From positions 51,705,633 through 51,769,632 of the forward strand of contig NC_089584.1 of NCBI RefSeq assembly GCF_019320115.1: a stretch of DNA of 64,000 nt, written 5' to 3'. Position numbers and translations under genes: made by a program. The notes under the pieces were generated by a model. It saw nothing but the letters and a program-made list of their open reading frames with translations. It was not told where the DNA came from and ran no database searches. The stretch is from Miscanthus floridulus. Lineage: Eukaryota > Streptophyta > Magnoliopsida > Poales > Poaceae. Positions 24,001 to 33,894 of this stretch are shown one piece after another. Positions within the stretch are counted from its first letter, which is position 1; every line of letters begins with the position of its first letter.

Positions 24001-27000
24001 GGGAGTATATATCTTACGAGTACTCATATGCTCACCGTACCATAGCACATATACTCCTTCCGTCCCAAATTATAAGTCATTTCAAAAATCTTGGAGAATC
24101 AAACTATCTCAAGTTTAACAAAATTTATATGATAAGGTAATAATATTTTTGGTGCCAACTAAGTATCATTAGATTCTTCATTAATTATATGAATTATATT
24201 TTCATAGTATACATATTTGATGTTAAAGATCTTTATAATTCTTTCTATAATTTTGGTTAAAGTTAAGATGCATGGACTCTTTAATATTCTTAGAATAACT
24301 TATAATTTAGAATAGAGACACTATCTATATGCACATGCGTCTATAAATATTGGAGCAAAAGATGAACCCATATCTTGTGATTATATTGTAGGAGTACGTG
24401 TACCGGTGTCCTTGGTCAGACAAAGTAAGACAAGGTATCGAATAAACAAAGTTATCGTCTGCTTTGCTTTTCTGGCAGGTCACGGGGATGGCCGGGACCC
24501 AGCTTCACTTTACGAGGGTGATCCAAGAAACTGGAACGCCTGACCCCCTGCCTGGCTAGACTGCTGTATCTTCAGTGAGTACGTACTGTAATGATCACTC
24601 ACTGAAAAACAGGTTACCATTAATCAATGCCTACGTGGTGCATTGATTTATTTTCAAGTTGGTGGAGTATCGTTTTTCTGTCTTTATTACCCATTATTCT
24701 AGTAGCTGTATCTTCACTTCTTCAAGTACGTACACTAGTGAGTATCATTTGTTTTCATCATTCATGCACTAGAAATAAGGAGATGCAGATGCGTGCGTAC
24801 CTTGCCGGAGAACTTGCGCATCTCGCCGAGGATGCAGCCGAGCAACGACGACTTGCCGGAGCCAACCATGCCCACCACTGCCGCCAGCGCGCCCGTCCGG
24901 ATGTCCAGGTCGATGCCGCGCAGCACCTCCTGGCCGGCGTCCACCTCGTCGTCCCACGCGAACAGGCCGTCCTTCACCTGCACGGCCATGCCGCCGTCGC
25001 AGCCGGACGCCGCGGCGGGCTCCCTCTCCACGGCGCCCTCGTCAAGCTCCGCGCTAGTCATGTACCTGCGTTGTACACGTAGCAATTAAGGATTGGAAAT
25101 AACGCATTCAATATTCACGCAATGACTGAACTAATAACTAATTAAAGCCGTGTGGATGATGGATTACGAGTCAAGTCGCTGCAGCGAGATCATCGCCTGC
25201 GACGCCTGGATCATCGCCTGCGGGAAGTTCCGCATGGGCTCCTGCAGGATCTTGAAGAAGGACGTTGCGGTGAAGACGAGGCCAGTGTCGAGGCGCACCC
25301 CGCCGGTGAGCACGCAGGTGGCGAAGACGAGCGCGGAGACGACGACGGGGGCGCTCCAGAGCGCGATGATGTTGCCCGAGATGGAGTACATGAAGCGGGA
25401 GAGCCAGCCGAACTCGCGGTGGCGGAAGCGGCCGATGCGCGCGTTGAAGTGCTCCTCCCACGCCTGGAACTTGATGACGCGCATGTAGTTGAGCATCTCG
25501 TTCGTCGCCTTCATCCGCTGGTCGCGCTCCTTCATCAGCGAGAACTGGTACCGGTTGTTGCGCCGGGTGCCCAGGAGCACGAACACCATCACGCCCGCGA
25601 CGCCGATCAGAGCCGACGTCACCGGAGGCCCGAGGTACGTGTACAGCAGGCCCAGCGCAACGCCAACCTGCATGCACCGCCGACAAAAACACATCGATCA
25701 CCATGCAAGCATCTTCAAAAAAAAAAAAAAAAACATCAACGACGAGTGCACGATCCACAAAAACATCAGGCGGTAAAACGTGCAGAATATAGAAATCCGT
25801 AATTAACGGGAAGTTCTAGAAGAGGGCCAAGGCATCAACAACGGTGGAGACGTGGCCACCAACTCCCATCTAGCTAGGTCGACGACGACTCGCAAGTTAA
25901 CAATATAATGTCGTCTGCGATCAGAGCAAACCTATATATATGGCTCCTCGGTCAAAGTTCATAACGCGTGTACGTATATCATCAATATTTAACCTTCACA
26001 CACAATCTTTAACACAATTATAATACAAATTTAGATTTATAATCAAATATAACTACCCAAGAACCACCAGAGATAATATAATACAAGATACATTTATGAT
26101 TCAGTGTAAATTACGAGACTGTCATATCAAACAATATTTTATATAAAAACTAGACTAGAGAGAGAGAGAGGCCTTGTTTAGATGCCATCCAAATTCTAAG
26201 TTTTTTCACTCTCTCTCCATCACATCAATTTTTAGCCGCTTGCATGGAGTATTAAATGTAGGTAAAAAAAATAATTAATTGCACAGTTTAGTTCGAAATC
26301 ACGAGATGAATCTTTTGAGCCTAGTTGGTCCACGATTGGATAATATTTGTCAAATAAGACGAAAGTGCTACTATTCATTAGGTTGAAATTTTTTCGCAAT
26401 CTAAACGAGGCCAGAGAGAGAGAGTATAAACTACATACTCCTATACCAACTAATATGGACGCAGCAATAAAATAGACAAGGTCAAATTGACCGTGACCCT
26501 GGCTCTGCTCCTAACGATACAGTACTTGCGGGCTGGGGGCCGCGCGCCGCGACGTGGCACGAACGCCAGCCACATTTGAGTGACATCTACCATGACGATA
26601 CCACACTTCTTTTCCCTCTTTCCTAGGACTAGGAGACACTCCCAGATTTCTTTTTTGTCTTCTCTATGAGAAAAACAAGAGGGGTTTATCCCCATGCTTG
26701 CACTACGACAAGACAATGCTTTGGAAAGACAGCTCGTTTGCTCAAATCAAATTAACATTTGGGGGGTGCTGTTTGATATTCGGGAGTATATATACTCGTA
26801 TATCTCTTTCATTCCTTTGCATCCAGAGGTTTTCTTCGACGCAATCGTCACCTCACCTCACCTCCTCTCCAACTCCAATTCTGGCAATATTGGTTTCCCT
26901 CTCCTTCATCTCCACCAAGATTGGACTTCTCTGGTGGATTTGCAACTTGTGAGGGGAGCGTAAGAGGTGGTTGATGACTTGCATTAATGGGTAGACCAAC

Positions 27001-29545
27001 GAAGGTTGACGAGTGGGGGAGAGAACAAGAGCAATTAAAACTCGGTTCGACTGGTTAGCGTAGCAGAATTTCACCTCTAGAAGAGAACAAAGAGCAAAAT
27101 GCCGAAGCGTGCAGTGCAGCAAGACCCTAAACAAAAAGGAGAGAACCCATGCTGCCCCGATGCTCAAGCGTGCACTGAGGCAGAACGAGCAACTCCTATG
27201 CCGCAGCTGCTGCGCTGCATACAAGGTCTGATAAGGAAACTGTCATGCACTAGCACTAGCAGCTGCATGCACTACCCCCTTTGTTGCACTGCGCCGTCTG
27301 AACTCTGAAGGCATCATGCATGCACAGTTGCACACGTGACAAGTATTGATGCCTGCTAGCTGTACCTCGGTCCTTTGTCAGGAATCAGGAACAAACAAAA
27401 GCCGCACGGATTCCAGTACGTGCGGTGCAGGGTGCCACGGCACCCAATACGCCAACCACATGAGAAAGGGTGGTGTGGTGCACTCGTGACTGGTGTGGAG
27501 GAAGGAAACGTGGAATCACAGCAGCTGTACCATCTTTTAGTGTGGACGATTCTGCATCCCCGAAGTGTTGTACAATCATCGGTCATGCGTGGCGAGTGAG
27601 ATGGCCCATCAGGAGGAAAAGCAAAACAGATAGATGAGCAACGGCTGTTGCGGATCCGCAGCGTCCAGGCTAGGATCGATCTTCGGCGCTGTCCCGTGTG
27701 CTGCAGCTGTGCCTACAGCTTATAAACCGATAAATAATAAAACTGTAGCTAAAACTATCAGAACTGGCAGCTGGCGTGTTCATGCTGCTTTGTTCCTTGG
27801 TACCCATAATTAGTAACGGAATTGGGCACCCGCACCGTGCCTTGTAGTATCCAATCCATCGGCACTTGGCATCAGATACACGAAACAAACAAGAAAGAGT
27901 ACGTATTTGTGAGCGTCAGAGGCACAGCGGCAGTGGCCAAATGCCAACACGAGTTTTACAATGCACAGCTGGCGCAGGTCCCCATCTATAGGTAGCAGCG
28001 CACGGTCCTGACAAAAGAAACAAGAGAGAAACGAAGCGTTCCCTTCCCATAGGAGGCAATGGCCAATGGTGAGCTAGCACTGCTTCTAGTCTAGCCCATG
28101 CAGAATCGAAGAGGTAATGTATAATATAGCTACTAGGGATAAGGATCTAGCGTATGTAGGTATGTATGTACCTGTAGCGGCATGAGCCAGAGGTAGTGGA
28201 TCTGCAGCATCATGTCGGACAGCTGCTGCGCGTCGACGGCCATGTAGTTGACGATCATGCCGAGGCCGTGCTTCTGGCGCGCGGAGCACGAGAGGCGGAG
28301 CCCCTTGCGGTAGAGCGCCACGATGAGGGCGCCCCGGATCTGCATCCCCAGCTTCTGGCAGTGGAAGTTGTACTGGTGGCTGCACAGCGCCTCCGCGCAC
28401 TTGGCCGCCAGCAGCGTCGCCACCAGCCGCGCGCCCTCCCCGAGCGGCCGCTGCCCGGCGCCCGCCGACGTGAAGTCCACGAAGCTCTGGATCAGCGTCG
28501 GCCCCACGTACATGACGGTGAGGCGGAGCAGCGCCAGCGATGCGTTCAGCAGGAACTGCGCCCAGAAGGTGCGGAACAGCGTGTGCCGGACCGGGTTGTT
28601 GTCCTTGGACGCCCACGACGACGGCCAGTGCAGGCTGAAGAGCTCGTGCATGCGCTCGGGCCGGTGGGACGGCGCCAGCGTCGGCACGTCCGACAGCTCC
28701 AGCGCCGACCGGTACCCGCGCTGCACCAGCGGGTTCATCCACGCCCACGTCGCGCGCGACGCCCACGACGCCGTCGCGTACGGGGTCACGTTCGCCTTGC
28801 TGTTGCTGTCGGTGGTGGTCTCCTCGTCCGCCGCCGCGGCCCCGGTGGCATCGTCGCTGACCGCCGCCACGGCTACGACGCCCGTGGACCCGAGGATGGA
28901 GAGGAGCGGGAGGGGAAGGGACAGGACCAGCGCCGCGATGGCCAGCGCGTCGTCCGGGAGCCTAGCCGCGCCCGACGCGAGGCGCGCGACGGAGGTGCCG
29001 GCGAGGAGCGCCGTCAGCGCGGGCGCCGCCAGCCAGTAGAGGCGCAGGGTCAGCGGGTGCGCCGCCGCGCGGAACCGCTTCTCGTGCGCGACGACGGCCG
29101 CGGCGGCCAGGTGCGCCGCGCACTGCAGCGCCAGGAACACCGCCTCCAGGGCCTCGCCGCCCCTGTTGACCTGGGAAAGGACGAGCAGCACGGCGTAGAA
29201 CGCGGCGAGGACACCGGACGCAGCCAGCGCGACGACGAACCCGGCGCCGACCCGAACAACCACGGCCCGCCCCCGGTCCCCGTGGACCCCGTCCCTGTCC
29301 AGCAGCGGCTGCTTGTCTTCGCCGTTGAGGGCATGGCGTCGTCGCCGTGTGGAGATGAGCTTGGAGGCGCCGAGGCAGAGCAGCGCGACGAGGAAGACCG
29401 CGGACGCGGCGGAGAGGAGCATCCGCTGCGAGCACGTGGAGAGGAAGAGGAAGGCGGCCCATTCCCCTAGCCCCGCCGCGGGTGCGGAGGGGAGGTCGCA
29501 GGCGTCCGTGGTGAGCCACCACGGCGGCGGAGACGCGAGGGCCAT
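18075..29545 (-). CDS. ABC transporter C family (MRP-type, ABCC4/14-like), 13 exons
   Basis: Full-size plant ABCC pump, 1522 codons. Exons in minus order: 29545-28172, 25667-25168, 25065-24801, 21646-21326, 21224-21138, 21036-20401, 20326-20162, 20059-19765, 19658-19444, 19313-19008, 18922-18859, 18569-18330, 18175-18075 (stop TAG). All introns are GT-AG and all phases agree. Start: ATG in GCCGCATGGC context. Layout: TMD0 (about residues 30-220), TMD1, NBD1 with Walker [10 protein letters not shown] (690-698), LSGGQ (780-784) and YLLDD; TMD2; NBD2 with GRTGSGKST (1314-1322), SVGQR, catalytic Glu1442 in FMDEA and His1473. NBD1 has Asp805 where NBD2 has Glu, the known ABCC asymmetry. Family role: ATP-driven export or vacuolar transport of glutathione conjugates and other organic anions. 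The closest subgroup I recall is Arabidopsis ABCC4/14; the substrate is not readable from sequence. GC falls from exon 1 to the 3' exons. No break is seen. Confidence 0.95.
22509..22682. mobile_element. Tourist-like MITE, GGCCATGTTTAGTT ends
   Basis: About 174 bp bounded by inverted ends: GGGCCATGTTTAGTTCAC on the left, GTGAACTAAACATGG on the right. A 3-bp CTA occurs on both sides (22506-22508 and 22683-22685). The ends match the abundant grass GGCCNTGTTTAGTT MITE type. The family name is from memory. Confidence 0.7.
23048..23075. repeat. perfect 12-bp inverted repeat with 4-nt spacer
   Basis: CTAGTACAGGAG, TAGT, then the exact reverse complement. It sits between near-copies of the phrase GATAGCCTTT.TGTTTTGG (about 23005 and 23082), so it may mark an insertion or local duplication. 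Confidence 0.8.
23179..23485. mobile_element. MITE with GGGCTAAAGTTTAG inverted ends
   Basis: Long imperfect terminal inverted repeats: the left GGGCTAAAGTTTAG (23181) pairs with the right GGGCTAAACTTTTG (23470). The match continues inward through words such as GGACTAAATATGAG and TATGTTTAATACTCC. It resembles a very common panicoid MITE type. Ends are given to within a few bases. Confidence 0.65.
23646..23780. repeat. short direct duplication in intron 3
   Basis: The phrase CTCATAGAGCGAGAGATATT followed by TTTGCAA occurs twice, near 23683 and 23749, about 66 bp apart. An ACAAAAGAA.GCAATTCTCAT copy lies before each. It is a local tandem duplication. Confidence 0.7.
23781..24008. mobile_element. 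Stowaway-like remnant
   Basis: AT-rich block ending AACCAGAGGGAGTATA, which resembles a worn right Stowaway end (GGGACGGAGGGAGTA). Internal words such as AAATTTGGTTAAACATAAAA are of the type seen in such MITEs. The left end is not clear. Confidence 0.4.
24054..24320. mobile_element. Stowaway MITE
   Basis: It starts TA|CTCCTTCCGTCCCAAATTAT, the typical Stowaway terminus with a TA target site. It ends in AACTTATAATTTAGAATAGA, a worn copy of the inverted end. About 270 bp, non-coding. Confidence 0.65.
25668..28171 (-). other. intron 1 of the ABCC gene (2.5 kb)
   Basis: It separates the TMD0-TMD1 start exon from the rest. The donor is GTACATAC and the acceptor is TGCATGCAG on the minus strand. 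It contains an A-run on the plus strand near 25715-25731 and the MITE at 26170-26412. The rest (26413-28171) is unique-looking with no recognised gene. Confidence 0.9.
26170..26412. mobile_element. GGCCTTGTTTAG-type grass MITE
   Basis: Inverted ends GGCCTTGTTTAGAT and ATCTAAACGAGGCC enclose about 243 bp. Internal phrases are characteristic of a highly abundant grass MITE: GCATGGAGTATTAAATGTAG, AATTGCACAGTTTAG, GAGCCTAGTTGGTCCA and TGGATAATATTTGTCAAAT. It lies in a GAGAGA repeat that hides the target duplication. Confidence 0.8.
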
Positions 29546-29800
29546 GCGGCGGCCGGCCGGGGTCTGGTGGTCAGGGTCGGCGGCGCATGCAGAGGCTGAT
29601 GAGGATGGAGTGTGTGGCTCGGCTGCGTGCCAGACGAGACGAGAAGCAAGAGGAGGGGAGGAGATGCAGAGTCAGTCAGGTGATTGTTTGGCTGCGGACC
29701 AGCGGTGTGAGCGAGAGAGACGACGGGGGCAGGGCAGGGGCAGCCGAGCTGAATAGAAAGGGGTTATGGCCAATAGCGGCTGGCTCCACTTATGTGTGCT
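29546..29800 (-). promoter_or_regulatory. leader and proximal promoter of the ABCC gene
   Basis: On the minus strand the 230 bp before the ATG are rich in CT/CTC tracts and free of long repeats, like a grass 5' UTR. An ATTGG/CCAAT-type word lies near 29770-29775. I see no canonical TATA box close by, so the start site is not placed. Confidence 0.4.
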
Positions 29801-30117
29801 GTGGTGTGGTTCTGTGGCTGGTTCCACACCATCGGCTATTCCGTGATCCTTGCTGAGAACCATGCGCTTGTCTCGGCCGTGCCGTGCTAAGAAACATGAC
29901 GTTTGCAGTCGTCTGCCTGCCGTGACGTCTTACGAAGCACCATATGGCACCCACCACATATTCCATCCTAATCTTCGCGTCGCCAGAATATGCATCACAA
30001 CACAACCTCTGCCAAAAAAATTCACAAAGGTATTCGCTCCTCTCAAGACACTCTGCAAAGGGCATGCCCTTACCATTTAAAGTTAATCCATTCCTTACTT
30101 TCTTTCGATCACAAATA

Positions 30118-30265
30118 CTCTCTTTGTTTCAAACTCTAAAGTATTTTGTTTTTTTTCTAGACTTATAACTTTTGCTAGACATCTATATATTATGTCTAGA
30201 TTCACAGTAAAAGCTATGAATCTAAAAATACCAAAACGTCTTATAATTTAGAATAGATGGAGAAA
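30118..30265. mobile_element. Stowaway MITE upstream of the ABCC gene
   Basis: TA-flanked (30116-30117 and 30266-30267). The left end is CTCTCTTTGTTTCAAACT; the right end is CTTATAATTTAGAATAGATG then GAGAAA. The centre is a palindromic hairpin with TTTTGCTAGACATC and its partner GTAAAAGCTATG. It is a worn copy of a common 150-bp grass Stowaway. Confidence 0.75.
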
Positions 30266-30599
30266 TACTCTAAGTGATGATTTAGGTAGCCATAAGCCGA
30301 TCATTTTAATCTCATGTGTCACAGATTGATTTGAGTACAACTTGATTGCAGTTTACAACTCAGGATCCAACACTTAAATTGTAGTTGTTGGATAGTAAAG
30401 CACACAAATACATGAGATGGTTTATATGCAAGGTTATATTTGAGTTGTACTACTCAAATAATTGTATATGAATCGAAGCACTTTCCTACTAATAATCTTC
30501 TATCCTTTCCGATTGTTTACTTGTTTTCATAGTACTACTAGGATAGGACGATTGCCAAGCTACTCATCCCACAAAGAATATCATTCCCACTTTCTGACA

Positions 30600-30776
30600 A
30601 GTCAATTATTTTTAACTTTAACCAATAATATATAAAAAAATAGATAAATAATGAAATATATTTTTATAATAAATTTATATAGTGGTAAAAACATTGCTAA
30701 TATTTTCTATAAAATAGTTAAATTTGAAAAAATTTGATCGGCACGCATCACATAGCTTTTTGGGACGGAGGAAGTA
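30600..30776. mobile_element. Stowaway-like remnant
   Basis: AT-rich block ending TTTTTGGGACGGAGGAAGTA, a recognisable Stowaway right end. The left end is not found. Confidence 0.5.
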
Positions 30777-33581
30777 TGCTATGAGATGAGGGCATACGGT
30801 GTGTCACCGGAAATTTCTCCTAAAATCTTCACGCCTTACCAAAATAGGCATACGAGTGCACACTTTCCACTATATATGAACGCACCCAAGCACACCCTAC
30901 CTTACGAGCACCACAGACGCCTCGCTGTCAATAGACACGACGCCTAACAATAGAGCTAATAAGTTATTGAATAAATCCAGAAAATGCTAGCACTCGTGTC
31001 ATCGAAGATAGAAATGGGGTAAAAAGGAGTTTGGCAAAAAGGACCCTGTTGCTTATAGGAGGAATAAGAAAGGGGTAAAAAGGATATTTCATCGCTATTC
31101 TCTCACCTCCGAAGTCAGAAACAAATATTTTAATGCGTTCGGTGTCCTCCAGTAAATTTGACAACAATAAAAGTATCTACCAGCAAATCACTTCATTTTC
31201 GATGTCCACCGGTATAGGGAGATCACTTTCAAGCAAATTTTGCCTAATTCAAAATAGAGTGGGTACTAGGGATGTAATCTATGAATAACATGCTGAAGGT
31301 GCAGTGATTCTGTGTCTTTTCTGGTCACACGAGGCTGACAGATCCCTTGAGACTTTTGTTGCGCGGGACATGGGATCTGATCTATCTAATGAACAACATT
31401 CCCGCTGTACTGAGGTTTAGCGCTCACCGCCTCAACCGCGAGAAACGACGTTTACGTACGACTCTGCTCTTTTTTTTTTGTTCTATTTTTTTTATTGAAA
31501 GGAGAGTGTTTTCCATTGATTGATTAATCAGCAGCATGAGTAGAATTATGAATGTATACTGCTCACGTCACGTGCAGATAACGGGGGCCCCGTACGTGCG
31601 TACGTCTAGCATGAGAACAATTAATGTATGTACTGCTCCTGGACGGATAATGGGCCTGCTGCACTCGCCACATTGCACACTGGCCCGTACGTACGTCTAG
31701 CAAGTAGTAGTACGTAGCCAGCTGATGTGCCCTACTGCACTGCATTACACACATGATCCGTACATGCCTCTGCTCTCTCCTAGCTTGACCCCGACCTCCT
31801 CGCATCGTTTGACCACACACTCCGACTCCTTATCGCCGACCCTTACCTTACGCAGAATATTCCACTAGTAATTCCCTGTGTGGGCCAACAATTACTACTG
31901 TCGAGAGCTACAGGCCGTCAGGCAGCTCTCGGTCAATTAATTACAGAGACCTCATCCACACAAAAATATCGCTCCGCTAGCTGCTGTATTTTCCAGGGTC
32001 AATCCACGTTGCATTGCATTGCCCAGCTCCGAGGTTGTAATGGAGATCTCCCACGGGCCATGGCCGCCTGCCTCTTTATTAACCTCGGACAGTCAAAAGA
32101 TGCTGCTCGATCCATCTCCCGACGATACACACGTACCGAACAACATCTTAATAACATATAGCGCGACTATAGTACTTGTCACACGTAGGTGGAATGGCTA
32201 CTGAATAAATAACATAATAACATCTTAATCAGCTATACAGTAAACCACGTATAGCGCGCGGACACGATGAATCGAATCGGCCGGGCCAGACAGTGGAGGC
32301 CAAGCAGAGCTGGATTGACTCGCACTCGCGACCTGCGGCGGCTAGTGAGCGCCAGCAAAATTGTCCGGCATGGACGAACAAGAGGCGCCGCAAGGAGTGG
32401 GCGGCCAATCATGTCCCCGCCGGCCTGCGTGTGCGTCCGACCGCCGTCGCCTATCTACGATTACACGTAGGTTATGCGCACGTGGCCGCGAGAGAAGGCG
32501 GTGCAAGTTTTTCTTCCCGAATCACACAGCCCACTTGCATGTACGCAGCCGTAGCTCCTCAACTCTATCCTGGGGGAACACGTCGTAGCTCGGACTCGGA
32601 CGGTATTCGCTCCAGTGGAGGAGCAGCTGGTCGTCAGTTAAGCCTTGCCGACTCACGTTTCCTGTCCGGTTTTTCCCCCAATATTTTTCGACATATCAGA
32701 TGCTTCGGATAGATGACCATAACTGTCATATCTCTTAGCCGTGTTCTTCAGAACCTAGATATAGGTTGTAAGTCTGTGTGTGCGTATGGTGTGAGTTCAA
32801 ATACTATGACTTAAACTGAACTATCCTGTAGCTTTGAGCTCGGAGCCGATCGCTACTGCCGCCGCATCTGCCAGCCCTCCCTGCCCTGTACCTCCACTCT
32901 CGTGTAGATGGAAGTGTAGATGGAAACGGTGTTTTCTTTTACTGTTGGACACTGAACAGGAAAATTCAGTCAACATTTATTATATTTAGGAATGCTAAAC
33001 AATAACCGAGTGTTTTAGCCGTCCCCAACAATCGATTTCGCTCACCTGCTCCCGCACGCGCTCGCCTACGCCCTTCTTCCCCAACTCTGGTGCCCAATGC
33101 TGGCCCCACCCCCTTCTTCTCCAACTCCGTCCAATTTGTCTCTGGTGGTGGTGGGTTCCGGCGGCGCCGGCGCCAACGAGCTAGGCGGCCTCCTCCTCCT
33201 CCTGGATTTGTGCCCACCGGAGATGAAGACGATGGCGGCGGTGGCTAGGGTTCTGGCGAGCCTCTCCTCCTCTTTCTTCTCCAACTCTGACGGCTATAGA
33301 AGGGGTCGCCCGAGGGAGGCAGGCAGGCTAGGCGGTTTAGGGGCCTGGCGGTGGTAGCGGCGACCGCAGTGGCGAAGCTAGAGCAAATTAGAGGGGTGTG
33401 CACTTAGCTTGCGGGTGTATAAACATTTTCCATGGAGGGTGCATATATGGTGAAATTTTAGACCTAATCACTGTTTTTACAATGGGCGACCGGGCTTGGT
33501 TGAGGCGGGGGACTGTGGCCATTTGCCGGAGTTGGAGAAGAAAGCAGTGGCGGGAGGCAAGGGGAGGGGAAGAGGGAGGCT
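30777..33581. other. intergenic DNA, no gene recognised
   Basis: Mixed composition. I see a local duplication around 31560-31710: CCGTACGT(G/A)CGTACGTCTAGCA-type units, each preceded by ACTGCTC. T-runs occur near 31470. A GC-rich stretch at 33030-33360 has short open frames on both strands but no similarity I know. Confidence 0.4.
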
Positions 33582-33659
33582 GCTGCGGCGCGGTAGGGCT
33601 TGGCTGGAGCTTCGCAGCTATGAAGATGGAGCTCCGGCCAAGCCCTACCGCGCCGTAGC
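33582..33659 (+). repeat. 29-bp hairpin (foldback) with 20-nt loop
   Basis: The left arm 33582-33610 (GCTGCGGCGCGG...) and right arm 33631-33659 are reverse complements at 27 of 29 positions. In a plus-strand transcript both differences are G-U pairs. The stem is very GC-rich and the loop is 33611-33630. It resembles a small-RNA-forming foldback or an inverted duplication in a transposon end. I know no matching miRNA. Confidence 0.7.
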
Positions 33660-33894
33660 GGGACAGTGGGGAAGAGAAAGAAGATGAACAGTAGTATAGC
33701 CTTGGGATTCCATCAGAGCCGTTCAAGTCCGATCTGGCGTTTAAAAAGAATTCGAGTGTGGAGAGACCCTCATTATATTTTATTGAAACTCTAAGGATAA
33801 AGCCGTTGAAAAGCAGAAATCACTAAAAGTTAGTTGTGTCATGTATTATGCGAACTGATCGAGACAGAGTAAACTTTATCAAATACTGGACAGG

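Larger units (their letters stand above)
21647..24800 (-). other. intron 3 of the ABCC gene (3.15 kb) with MITE cluster
   Basis: It lies between the exons for Walker A and for the LSGGQ signature of NBD1. It is bounded by a GTACGC donor and a TTGCAG acceptor on the minus strand. It holds at least four MITE-like insertions, a perfect 12-bp palindrome and a short duplication, each listed separately. No coding sequence is recognised. Confidence 0.9.

Noticed and set aside
27356..27888. Short frames in intron 1 as a nested gene
   Set aside because: All under 80 codons, on both strands, without similarity; ordinary intron DNA.
28196..29470. 424-codon open frame on the plus strand across ABCC exon 1
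   Set aside because: It is the complement of a very GC-rich coding exon, is Arg/Gly/Val-rich with no domain, and the minus-strand frame has clear ABCC homology.
32293..32712. 139-codon plus-strand frame as a possible small gene
   Set aside because: No recognisable domain, no conserved neighbours, codon use not gene-like.
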